Source of the DNA: Sphingobium sp.
GTDB taxonomy: Bacteria > Pseudomonadota > Alphaproteobacteria > Sphingomonadales > Sphingomonadaceae
Reading direction: 5' to 3'
Assembly: GCA_022652485.1 (NCBI GenBank)
Contig: JALCRK010000008.1
Span: 18,732-82,731, forward strand
DNA length: 64,000 bases
A program made the translations under genes and the position numbers. Below, one piece after another: positions 44,657-52,647 of this stretch (position 1 is the stretch's first letter; each line of letters begins with the position of its first letter). The notes below the pieces were generated by a model. The model did no database searches, was not told where the DNA came from, and was given only the letters and a program-made list of their open reading frames with translations.

Positions 44657-46336
44657 ATGAACGACATGACGGGCACTTTTTCGCTGGCATCGCAGCTTCG
44701 CGCCGCGAAGGCCGAGGCTCCCGGCCAAGTGCCCCAGCAGGTAGACGAGATCGGCTTCGTCTTTCAGATCTCCGGGAGCAGCTCGCAGATATTGATCGAT
44801 CTGAAAAGCATAGAGACCCTCGGCGAGCACCCCGATCCCTGCATCGCGATGACCGGCCAGGTCGGCAGCCAGGTGAAGATGCGGCTGGGCAGCATGTGGA
44901 TCATCGCCAATATCCGCTCCATGGTGCTCGATCGCCGCGATCCTTCCCGGGTGGTCGCGGATATCGACTTTCTGGGCGAGGGCAACGAACAATTCGGCAC
45001 CGGCCGCATTGCCAACTTCCGCCGCGGCGTGACCCGCTATCCCACACCCGGAACCGAAATCTACCCGGTATCAAGCGCCGACATGGACCAGATCTACGCC
45101 GCCAGCGACATGCCGCACGTGCAGATCGGGACGGTCTATCCCACCACCCACACCCGCGCCGCCCTCTATGTCGACGCGCTGCTCGGCAAGCACTTCGCGC
45201 TGCTGGGATCGACCGGCACCGGCAAATCGACCTCGGCGGCGCTCATCCTGCACCGTATCTGCGATCAGTCGCCCAAGGGCCACATCGTCATGATCGACCC
45301 GCATGGCGAATATTCCGCCGCCTTCGCCGACAACGGCGCGCTGTTTGACGCATCCAACCTCGCTCTGCCCTACTGGCTGATGAATTTCGAGGAGCATTGC
45401 GAGGTGTTCATCACCTCAACCGGGTCGGACCGCAATATCGACAGCGAAATCCTGGCCAAGTGCCTGCTCGCCGCCCGCGCCAAGAACCGAGCCGCGGAAG
45501 GGATGGCGCGCCTCACGGTCGACTCGCCGGTCCCGTATCTGCTCTCGGATCTCACCACGATCCTTTCCAACGAGATGGGCAAGCTCGACAAGGGCACCAC
45601 CTCGCTGCCCTATATGCGCGTCAAGGGCAGGATCGACGAAATCAAGGCCGATCCACGTTACAGCTTCATGTTCTCCGGAATGCTGGTGGCGGACACAATG
45701 CAGGATTTCATCGCCAAGCTGTTCCGCCTGCCCGCGAACGGCAAGCCGATCTCGATCGTCGATACCTCGGCGATGCCGTCAGAAATCACCTCGGTGGTGG
45801 TCTCCGTGCTTTCGCGCCTCGTCTTCGATTATGCGATCTGGGCACGCAACGAACCGAAGCGCCCGATCCTGCTCGTTTGCGAGGAGGCGCACCGCTATAT
45901 CCCCAACACCACCACCGGCGCGGGCCAGTCCGTCCGCAAGATCCTAGAGCGGATCGCCAAGGAAGGCCGCAAATATGGCGTATCGCTGGGCCTCATCACC
46001 CAGCGTCCGTCCGACCTCGCCGAGGGCGTGCTGTCGCAATGCGGCACCATCCTCTCGATGCGCCTCAACAACGACCGCGACCAGGCGTTCGTGAAGGCTG
46101 CGATGCCGGAAGGCGCGCGCGGCTTCCTCGATTCCATCCCCGCGCTCAGGAACCGGGAGTGCATCATATGCGGCGAGGGTGTTGCCATTCCCATCCGCGT
46201 GTCGCTCGATGATCTGGAGGAACGGCGCCGTCCGGCCTCCGCCGACCCGAGCTTCTCCGAACTGTGGAAACAGTGCGGCGGCGAAGACGATATTCTTGGC
46301 CGCACCATCACGCGCTGGCGCAACCAGGGGCGCTGA
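44657..46336 (+). CDS. HerA-like ATPase (DUF87), function unknown
   Basis: A 559-residue ring-forming P-loop ATPase. The ORF track starts at GTG 44615; MNDMTGTFSLASQLR at 44657 is my choice, although MTGTFSLA at 44666 is possible. The N-terminal part looks like a HAS-barrel (about 20-170). Walker A is LGSTGTGKSTSAALIL, Walker B is ILLVCEEAHRYIPN, and LGLITQRPSDLAEGVLSQCGT follows. HerA normally works with the nuclease NurA in DNA end processing, and in some bacteria with SIR2 in defence. Neither partner is adjacent here. The neighbours (TSUP pair, glyoxalases) give no clue. Confidence 0.85.
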   Translation: MNDMTGTFSLASQLRAAKAEAPGQVPQQVDEIGFVFQISGSSSQILIDLKSIETLGEHPDPCIAMTGQVGSQVKMRLGSMWIIANIRSMVLDRRDPSRVVADIDFLGEGNEQFGTGRIANFRRGVTRYPTPGTEIYPVSSADMDQIYAASDMPHVQIGTVYPTTHTRAALYVDALLGKHFALLGSTGTGKSTSAALILHRICDQSPKGHIVMIDPHGEYSAAFADNGALFDASNLALPYWLMNFEEHCEVFITSTGSDRNIDSEILAKCLLAARAKNRAAEGMARLTVDSPVPYLLSDLTTILSNEMGKLDKGTTSLPYMRVKGRIDEIKADPRYSFMFSGMLVADTMQDFIAKLFRLPANGKPISIVDTSAMPSEITSVVVSVLSRLVFDYAIWARNEPKRPILLVCEEAHRYIPNTTTGAGQSVRKILERIAKEGRKYGVSLGLITQRPSDLAEGVLSQCGTILSMRLNNDRDQAFVKAAMPEGARGFLDSIPALRNRECIICGEGVAIPIRVSLDDLEERRRPASADPSFSELWKQCGGEDDILGRTITRWRNQGR

Positions 46337-46387
46337 CAGCCGCAAACCGGTGGTCATTGGCGCGGCGCTTTGATAAACCCCGCGCCC

Positions 46388-46822
46388 ATGACGAAATATC
46401 TCCACACCATGATCCGCGTTACAGACCCGGACGCGACGATCCGCTTTTTCGAGCTGATCGGCCTGAACGAGGTGCGCCGCATCGACAACGACAAAGGCCG
46501 CTTCACCCTGATCTTCCTCGCGGCGCCGGGCGACGAGGAGGCGCAGGTGGAGCTGACCTACAACTGGCCGCCTGAGGGCGGCACGGCGGAGACATATTCC
46601 AGCGGGCGCAATTTCGGCCATCTCGCCTATCGCGTGGATAATATATACGACACCTGCCAGCGGCTGACGCAAGCGGGCGTGACCATTAACCGCCCGCCGC
46701 GTGACGGACATATGGCGTTCGTGCGTACGCCGGACGGCATCTCGATCGAGCTGTTACAGGGGGGAGGCGCGCTGCCGCCACAGGAGCCCTGGGCTTCCAT
46801 GCCCAACACGGGAGAATGGTGA
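46388..46822 (+). CDS. gloA: Lactoylglutathione lyase (glyoxalase I)
   Basis: A 144-residue VOC-fold metalloenzyme joining methylglyoxal and glutathione to S-lactoylglutathione. Candidate metal ligands are His in KYLHTMIRV, Glu in QVELTYNW, His in NFGHLAYRV and Glu in GISIELLQ, the usual H-E-H-E set. The ATG at 46388 gives the normal N-terminus; the upstream start at 46370 adds six residues. The stop overlaps the next start, which encodes the second enzyme of the pathway. Confidence 0.93.
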   Translation: MTKYLHTMIRVTDPDATIRFFELIGLNEVRRIDNDKGRFTLIFLAAPGDEEAQVELTYNWPPEGGTAETYSSGRNFGHLAYRVDNIYDTCQRLTQAGVTINRPPRDGHMAFVRTPDGISIELLQGGGALPPQEPWASMPNTGEW

Positions 46823-47544
46823 TGATCGAAGTGGTGGGCGTGCCGGTGCTCAGCGATAATTATGTCTGGCTGATGCACGAGGTGGTGACGGGCGACACGG
46901 TGGTGATCGATCCCGCAGTCGCTGCCCCTGTTCTGGAGGCTGCCGAGCAGCGTGGCTGGACCATCAGCCAGATATGGAACACGCACTGGCATCCCGATCA
47001 TGTCGGCGGCAATGCGGAGATCAAGGCCGCGACCGGGTGCCGCGTCACCGGCCCGGCGGCGGAAGCGGGCAAGATCGATACGCTCGATGTGCGGGTGAAA
47101 GGCAACGACATCGCCACCATCGGCGGCCTGCGCGCCGAGGTGTGGGATGTGCCGGCGCATACGGCGGGCCATATCGCCTATCATCTTCCCAGCGCGGGCA
47201 TCATCTTCGTCGGCGATACGCTGTTCGCGATGGGATGCGGGCGGCTGTTCGAGGGCACGGCGGCGCAGATGTACGACAATATGCTGCGATTCGCGGCGCT
47301 GGATGACGCGACAAAGGTCTATTGCGCGCACGAATATACCCTCTCCAACGCCAAATTCGCGGCGGCAATGGAGCCGGACAATGCCGACATAGCGGCGCGC
47401 CTGGCGGAAGTCAGCGCAATGCGTGAACGCGGCGAACCGACCGTGCCGACCACGATCCGACAGGAGCGGGCGACCAACCCCTTCATGCGCGCGGGGACTG
47501 TGGAGGAGCTGGCACGGCTAAGGACCGCGAAGGATAATTTCTGA
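46822..47544 (+). CDS. gloB: Hydroxyacylglutathione hydrolase (glyoxalase II)
   Basis: A 240-residue metallo-beta-lactamase-fold enzyme that hydrolyses S-lactoylglutathione to lactate and glutathione. The binuclear metal motif is THWHPDHVGGN. Further ligands are His in PAHTAGHIAYH, Asp in FVGDTLFAMGCGR and His in VYCAHEYTLSN. Among the closely spaced starts I choose the ATG at 46822, which has ggag 7 bases upstream, and not the one at 46816. It overlaps the gloA stop by one base, so the two glyoxalases form one unit. Confidence 0.95.
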   Translation: MIEVVGVPVLSDNYVWLMHEVVTGDTVVIDPAVAAPVLEAAEQRGWTISQIWNTHWHPDHVGGNAEIKAATGCRVTGPAAEAGKIDTLDVRVKGNDIATIGGLRAEVWDVPAHTAGHIAYHLPSAGIIFVGDTLFAMGCGRLFEGTAAQMYDNMLRFAALDDATKVYCAHEYTLSNAKFAAAMEPDNADIAARLAEVSAMRERGEPTVPTTIRQERATNPFMRAGTVEELARLRTAKDNF

Positions 47545-47547
47545 AGG

Positions 47548-47979
47548 CTATTGATTCAGGCGGAGCAGATGCGAGGTGCAGAGCGCGCAATCGCTGCTAC
47601 CGAAGCCGGGGATCGGTGCCTGAAACGCTCCTGAGTCCATCAACCGGCTGATGATCGCACATTCCCTGCCACGCTCAAGTGCAAGCGCGCTGAGCCTATC
47701 CGCCGCGACCGTCAACGCATCAATGTGCCAGTGCGGGCGCTTCTCCGCGCGGAAATGCCGCCGCAACCGTGCGCGCAGACCGCCCGGGCCATAGGCGCTT
47801 CCGGCATAGATGTAAGCTCCCGGAGTCAATTGGTGCACCGCCCCCTTGTGCGTGAAGGCCAGCGGCCTACAGAAGGTCAGGATCAGCGCATAGGCTCCGG
47901 GCGCGGAGATCGCGTCGTCCGCTGTCTCGCGCTCGACCCGTATTGCGCCATCCAGCAGCGCCTGTAGCGCTGTCAGCAA
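47548..47979 (-). CDS. GIY-YIG-like DUF123 protein
   Basis: A 143-residue protein. APGAYALILTF and PGAYIYAGSAYGPGGLRARLRRH form the GIY-YIG-like strand and helix, where YAGS replaces the YIG element. KRPHWHIDAL follows, and Cys residues come late (REC..., SDCALC). This is the DUF123 variant of the GIY-YIG superfamily. It may be a nuclease, but activity has not been shown to my knowledge. It lies 3 bases after the rsh stop on the same strand, so it is probably co-transcribed as the second gene. Confidence 0.85.
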   Translation of the reverse strand: MLTALQALLDGAIRVERETADDAISAPGAYALILTFCRPLAFTHKGAVHQLTPGAYIYAGSAYGPGGLRARLRRHFRAEKRPHWHIDALTVAADRLSALALERGRECAIISRLMDSGAFQAPIPGFGSSDCALCTSHLLRLNQ

Positions 47980-47982
47980 GCG

Positions 47983-50073
47983 CTAGACCCGATCCGCCTG
48001 CGCCACGAAATCCAGCGCGCGCAGGGCGGAGAGGATGCGCATCAGGTGCTGCGCATCGGCCACTTCGAGATCGATGATGTCCGTGTGGAACGGCCCTTCG
48101 CGGTTCACCAGTTGCAGGTTGAGGATGTTCGCCTTGTTGACGCCGAAGATATTGGCGACGGCGGCCAGTGCACCGGGCTGGTTCTTGACGATCACCTGAA
48201 GCCGCGCCGTGCCGCCTTTGGATTTGGTGTCCCACGCGAGGTCCACCCAGTCCGCGTCCTGCCCGCTTTCCAACGCCAGACAATCGATGGTGTGCACCTC
48301 AATCGGTTCGCCGGTCTGGCGGATGCCCACAATACGGTCGCCCGGCACCGGGTGGCAGCATTCGCCGAGCTTGTAGGCGATGCCCGGCGTCAGGCCGCGG
48401 ATCGAGACCGGCTTGTGCTGGCCGTGCGGATCGACGCCTTCGCTCTCGGTCGAACCGGGGATCAGCGCCTCCATCACCTCGCCATCGGTGACGCGGTGGG
48501 TGGCAATGGCGATCATCAGCGCGGCCTTGTCCTCCAGCTTGAGGCGCTTGAGGGCCGCCTTCACGGCCTTGTCACCGATCTCGACCGGCAGGCGGGACAC
48601 GATGTCCTCGTAGAGCTTTTCGCCGAGCGCGATGGTTTCGTCGCGCTGCTTGTGGCGGATATAGCGGCGGATCGCGGCGCGCGCCTTGGCGGTGATCGCA
48701 AAGGTGAGCCAGCCGGGCTGTGGCTCCTGCCCCCCGCTTTTCAGGATTTCGACCTGATCGCCATTCTCGAGCACGGTGCGCAGCGGCACCACGCGGCCAT
48801 TCACCTTGGCGCCCACGGTCTGGTCGCCCAGATCAGTGTGGATCGCATAGGCGAAGTCGACCGGCGTCGCGCCCTTGGGCAGCTGGTGCAGCTCGCCCTT
48901 GGGGGTAAAGGCGAAGATACGGTCCTGATACATTGCAAGCCGCGTGTTCTCGAGCAATTCTTCCGCGTCGTGGCTCTGGTCGAGGATTTCGATGAGGTCG
49001 CGCAACCAGCCCGCCTGCCCGTCCGGCGTCGCGCTGCCGCTGCGCTTGTAGGCCCAGTGCGCGGCGAGGCCGAACTCGTTCTCGCGGTGCATCTCGGTGC
49101 TGCGGATCTGGATCTCGATGCGCGCATTCTCGCCGTGGATCACCGTGGTATGGAGCGAGCGATAGCCATTGCGCTTGGGCGTGGAGATATAATCCTTGAA
49201 GCGGCCCGGCACCATTTTGTAGCGGCCGTGAATGATGCCGAGCGCGCGGTAACAATCGTCCGTGCTCGCGGTGATGACGCGGAACGCCATGACGTCAGTC
49301 AGCTGTTCGAAGCTGATGTGCCGCTCCTGCATCTTGCGCCAGATCGAATAGGGATGCTTCTCTCGCCCCGAAACCATGACCTTGAGCCCGGCGCTACCCA
49401 GCAGGAGCTGAAGGCCGGACGCAATCCGCGCTACCTTATCGCCGCCGCCCTCGGTCAGCTGGGCAAGGCGGCGCGTGATGCTGTCATAGGCCTCCGGTTC
49501 GATTTCCCGGAAGGCGAGAAGCTGCATCTCGCGCATGAAGTCATACATGCCGATGCGCTCGGCCAAGGGCGCGTATATCTCCATCGTTTCGCGGGCAATG
49601 CGGCGGCGCTTGTCCGGGTTGGCGATGAAATGCAGCGTGCGCATGTTGTGCAGCCGGTCGGCGAGCTTGACCAGCAGCACGCGAATGTCATCCGACATGG
49701 CGAGCAGGAACTTGCGCAGATTTTCGGCCGCACGCTCGTTCTCGGACTGCGCCTCGATCTTGGAGAGCTTGGTGACGCCATCGACGAGCCGCGCAATCTC
49801 CTCACCGAACAGTTGCTCGACCTCTTCATAAGTAACGAGCGTGTCTTCAATCGTGTCGTGCAGCAGTGCGGTGACGATAGTCTTGTCGTCCATGTAGAAA
49901 TCGGTGAGGATGCCCGCCACCTCGATCGGGTGGCTGAAATAGGGGTCGCCGCTGGCGCGCTTCTGGCTGCCATGCTTCTGCACCGAAAACACATAGGCGC
50001 GGTTGATCATCGCCTCATCCGCATCGGGATCGTAGCGTTTCACTTTCTCGACAAGTTCATACTGACGTAACAT
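47983..50073 (-). CDS. Bifunctional (p)ppGpp synthetase/hydrolase (RelA/SpoT homologue)
   Basis: A 696-residue Rsh enzyme controlling the stringent response. The N-terminal HD hydrolase domain has YFSHPIEVAGILTDF and VTALLHDTIEDTLV. The synthetase domain has MVPGRFKDYISTPKRNGYRSLHT; its RFKD is the RxKD form found in bifunctional enzymes. TGS (about 390-450, IFAFTPKGELHQLPKGATPVD) and a C-terminal ACT domain (about 620-695) follow. The HD residues look complete, so both making and breaking of (p)ppGpp are expected. I use the ATG at 50073; a TTG lies one codon upstream. Confidence 0.95.
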   Translation of the reverse strand: MLRQYELVEKVKRYDPDADEAMINRAYVFSVQKHGSQKRASGDPYFSHPIEVAGILTDFYMDDKTIVTALLHDTIEDTLVTYEEVEQLFGEEIARLVDGVTKLSKIEAQSENERAAENLRKFLLAMSDDIRVLLVKLADRLHNMRTLHFIANPDKRRRIARETMEIYAPLAERIGMYDFMREMQLLAFREIEPEAYDSITRRLAQLTEGGGDKVARIASGLQLLLGSAGLKVMVSGREKHPYSIWRKMQERHISFEQLTDVMAFRVITASTDDCYRALGIIHGRYKMVPGRFKDYISTPKRNGYRSLHTTVIHGENARIEIQIRSTEMHRENEFGLAAHWAYKRSGSATPDGQAGWLRDLIEILDQSHDAEELLENTRLAMYQDRIFAFTPKGELHQLPKGATPVDFAYAIHTDLGDQTVGAKVNGRVVPLRTVLENGDQVEILKSGGQEPQPGWLTFAITAKARAAIRRYIRHKQRDETIALGEKLYEDIVSRLPVEIGDKAVKAALKRLKLEDKAALMIAIATHRVTDGEVMEALIPGSTESEGVDPHGQHKPVSIRGLTPGIAYKLGECCHPVPGDRIVGIRQTGEPIEVHTIDCLALESGQDADWVDLAWDTKSKGGTARLQVIVKNQPGALAAVANIFGVNKANILNLQLVNREGPFHTDIIDLEVADAQHLMRILSALRALDFVAQADRV

Positions 50074-50220
50074 CAACAGAACGATGCGGCCTCAGCCTGT
50101 TGTGACGCAACAAAAAAATCGGGCAAATGCGAAGATATGGCGTCGACATGGCCTTTGGCCGCCGCGCAAAGCGTCGAAACGGGTTCGCAACCGCGATTTT
50201 AGCGGTTATGACCAGTGCCA

Positions 50221-51306
50221 ATGTCCGTGAACCCGTTTCAGCCCAAACCCTTTTTTCAGGACAAGAGCCGCGCGTTCTGGAACCTTCAGCTCGCCGGATG
50301 GGCAGGCGCCTTCATCCTGCGCGGCATCTCGGGCCTCGCCAACGGGCAGCCGATCTCGTTTCTCATTCCTGTCCTGATCTCGACCATCACCGGCTATTCC
50401 CTGACGCTGATCATGGCGGTGATCTTCCGCCTGCTGCTGCGCCAGCGCCCGCTCGTCACCTGGGGAGTGTCGATCCTCGTCGTGATCGTCGCTGCGGCGA
50501 TCGGCGCGTTCATCGATGCATGGGTATTCACGATGCAGAACCGGGGCGGCGGTCTGGCGAGTCTGCAACTTCTGCTCGGCGCCTATTATCTCACCGTGAC
50601 ATTGCTGTTCGCATGGTCGGCGCTCTATTACGCGATCAACTTCTACCTGACTGTGGAGGAACAGGCGGATCAGCTCCAGCGCCTCGAAGGACAGGCCTCC
50701 GCCGCCCAGCTGGCAATGCTGCGCTATCAGCTCAACCCGCATTTTCTGTTCAACACGCTGAACAGCATCTCCACGCTGGTGCTGCTGAAGCAGACCGAAC
50801 CCGCGAACGCGATGCTCTCGCGCCTGTCCTCGTTCCTGCGCTATACCCTTATCAACGAGCCGACCGCGATGGTGCCGCTCAGCCAGGAGGTCGAGACTCT
50901 CAAGCTCTATCTCGACATCGAGAAAATGCGCTTCGAGGACCGGCTGCGTCCCAACTTCGAGATTGATCCTCTGGTGGAAAAGGCCCACCTGCCCTCGCTG
51001 CTGTTGCAGCCTCTGGTGGAAAACGCGATCAAATATGCCGTGACCCCGCGCGAGGAAGGCGCGGATATCAGCATCGTCGCGCAGCCTGCGGGAGGGAATG
51101 TGCGTATCATCGTTTCGGACACCGGGCCTGGCTTTGGCGCGGAAAGCGGAGAGGATATCGTGTCGACCGGGGTGGGCCTTGCGAACATCCGCGACAGATT
51201 ATCTCAGGCGTTCGGGGAACGACATCGCTTCGAAACGCGTTCTACCTCTGGCGGCGGTTTTATCGTGACGATCGAGCTGCCCTATATGACGCAACAACAA
51301 GAGTGA
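50221..51306 (+). CDS. LytS-type membrane sensor histidine kinase
   Basis: A 361-residue sensor with four N-terminal membrane helices (about 20-140) and no obvious extracytoplasmic domain. The kinase core starts with LRYQLNPHFLFNTLNSIST, the His_kinase (PF06580) motif with phospho-His in NPHFLFN. The ATPase part has LLLQPLVENAIKYAV and VSDTGPGFG. GTG at 50215 and ATG at 50221 are both open, and neither has a strong SD. The LytTR regulator begins 4 bases after the stop, so they are cognate partners. The signal it senses is unknown. Confidence 0.9.
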   Translation: MSVNPFQPKPFFQDKSRAFWNLQLAGWAGAFILRGISGLANGQPISFLIPVLISTITGYSLTLIMAVIFRLLLRQRPLVTWGVSILVVIVAAAIGAFIDAWVFTMQNRGGGLASLQLLLGAYYLTVTLLFAWSALYYAINFYLTVEEQADQLQRLEGQASAAQLAMLRYQLNPHFLFNTLNSISTLVLLKQTEPANAMLSRLSSFLRYTLINEPTAMVPLSQEVETLKLYLDIEKMRFEDRLRPNFEIDPLVEKAHLPSLLLQPLVENAIKYAVTPREEGADISIVAQPAGGNVRIIVSDTGPGFGAESGEDIVSTGVGLANIRDRLSQAFGERHRFETRSTSGGGFIVTIELPYMTQQQE

Positions 51307-51310
51307 CACT

Positions 51311-52114
51311 ATGACGATCCGTACCATCCTCGTCGATGACGAGAGCCTTGCAATTGAGGGACTTAGGCTACGGTTGGAGCCGCACGAGGATGTAGAGATC
51401 GTTGAAACCTGCCAGAATGGGCGCGAGGCGATTCGGGCGATCAAGACGCACAAGCCCGATCTCGCCTTTCTCGATATCCAGATGCCCGGCTTTGACGGTT
51501 TTTCCGTGGTGCAGGGGACGATGGACATCGAACAGCCCCTGTTCGTGTTCGTCACCGCCTATTCCGACCATGCGCTGAAAGCCTTCGAGGCGCAGGCGGT
51601 GGATTATATCGTGAAGCCCGTGGACGAGCAGCGCCTTGCCGACGCGCTGGAGCGCGTGCGGCAATGCCTGGGCGACAGGCGGCAGGCACAGGAAGCAGAG
51701 CGGCTGCGCGAGGTGCTCGCCGAAGTCGCGCCCGAGGCGATGAGCCATTTCGATCAGGGCGACGAGGAAGCGCCCGCCGCCAACCGCTATGAGAAGCTCA
51801 TCAACATCAAGGACCGGGGCCAGATCTTCCGTGTCGATGTCGACAGCATCGAACGTATCGACGCCGCCGGCGACTATATGTGCATCTACACTGCGGACAA
51901 TTCGCTCATTCTGCGCGAGACGATGAAGGATCTCGAAAAGCGGCTCGATCCGCGCAATTTCCAGCGTGTACACCGCTCCACCATCGTCAATCTGGGGCAG
52001 GTCCGGCAGGTCAAGCCCCATACCAATGGCGAATGCTTCCTGGTGCTCGAATCCGGCGCGCAGGTGAAGGTCAGCCGCTCCTATCGCGACGTGGTGGCGC
52101 GCTTCGTGCATTGA
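51311..52114 (+). CDS. LytTR-type response regulator
   Basis: A 267-residue regulator. The receiver domain has ILVDDESLAIEG, phospho-Asp in LAFLDIQMPGFDGF and Lys in YIVKPVDEQRL. The C-terminal LytTR DNA-binding domain (about 155-265) has RIDAAGDYMCIYTADNSLILRETM and FQRVHRSTIVNLGQVRQVKP. It acts with the kinase directly upstream. LytTR regulators bind short direct repeats; I did not find an obvious site near the operon. Confidence 0.93.
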   Translation: MTIRTILVDDESLAIEGLRLRLEPHEDVEIVETCQNGREAIRAIKTHKPDLAFLDIQMPGFDGFSVVQGTMDIEQPLFVFVTAYSDHALKAFEAQAVDYIVKPVDEQRLADALERVRQCLGDRRQAQEAERLREVLAEVAPEAMSHFDQGDEEAPAANRYEKLINIKDRGQIFRVDVDSIERIDAAGDYMCIYTADNSLILRETMKDLEKRLDPRNFQRVHRSTIVNLGQVRQVKPHTNGECFLVLESGAQVKVSRSYRDVVARFVH

Positions 52115-52144
52115 GCATTTCGCCTCGGCCTGAACGAAATGAGC

Positions 52145-52573
52145 TTAGCGAAATACCCATTTCTTGTTGATGACGAACACCAGGGCGGGCGTGACGAACA
52201 GCATTGCGGGAATAGGCGTCCATGTCGGCCAGTGCCGCCAAGAGACGCAGAGCCACACCCAGATCGCGTTCAGCCCCCAGCTCACCAGCGAGGCGGCGAC
52301 GAACTTGGTTCCGCGCACCGCGTGCGCCGCGCCGCTGTCCGGCCGGTCCGCCTCCGCGAAGGTGTAGCGCCCGTGGAGAAAATACCCCCCCGTCACCGCG
52401 ACGAGATAACCCGCGAAGTTGGCGATCTGGCTGTGCACATGCGCCTGCTCGGCGAGCACCCAGTAAACCAGCGCCTGCGCACTCGTGACCGCGAGACCCA
52501 CCAGTCCGTACCGCACGATCTGCAAGAGCAGCGCGCGCCGTTCGGCGGGAATTCCGTTCCAAAGGTCAAGCAT
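52145..52573 (-). CDS. GtrA-like membrane protein
   Basis: A 142-residue protein with four membrane helices in the GtrA pattern: QIVRYGLVGLAVTSAQALVY, IANFAGYLVAVTGGYFLHGRYTF, SLVSWGLNAIWVWLCV and a last helix before FVINKKWVFR. GtrA proteins are thought to flip lipid-linked sugars for cell-surface glycosylation. It is divergent from a large GT-C-like membrane protein, so the two may act on the same glycan pathway. Confidence 0.88.
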   Translation of the reverse strand: MLDLWNGIPAERRALLLQIVRYGLVGLAVTSAQALVYWVLAEQAHVHSQIANFAGYLVAVTGGYFLHGRYTFAEADRPDSGAAHAVRGTKFVAASLVSWGLNAIWVWLCVSWRHWPTWTPIPAMLFVTPALVFVINKKWVFR

Positions 52574-52647
52574 ATGCGCGCGCGGCTCCCGTTCCCGCGC
52601 AACAAGGCCATTGCGCTTTGCTGCAACGCGTCTAATCCGTCTATGCG

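Noticed and set aside
48046-50070. A 674-aa plus-strand frame over the Rsh gene
   Set aside because: It is antisense to a well-supported enzyme, with a composition (many His/Arg/Leu) typical of shadow frames.
52115-52144. CATTTCG...CGAAATG inverted repeat between the LytTR gene and gtrA as a terminator
   Set aside because: A 7-bp stem with a 12-base loop and no T-run; too weak to call.
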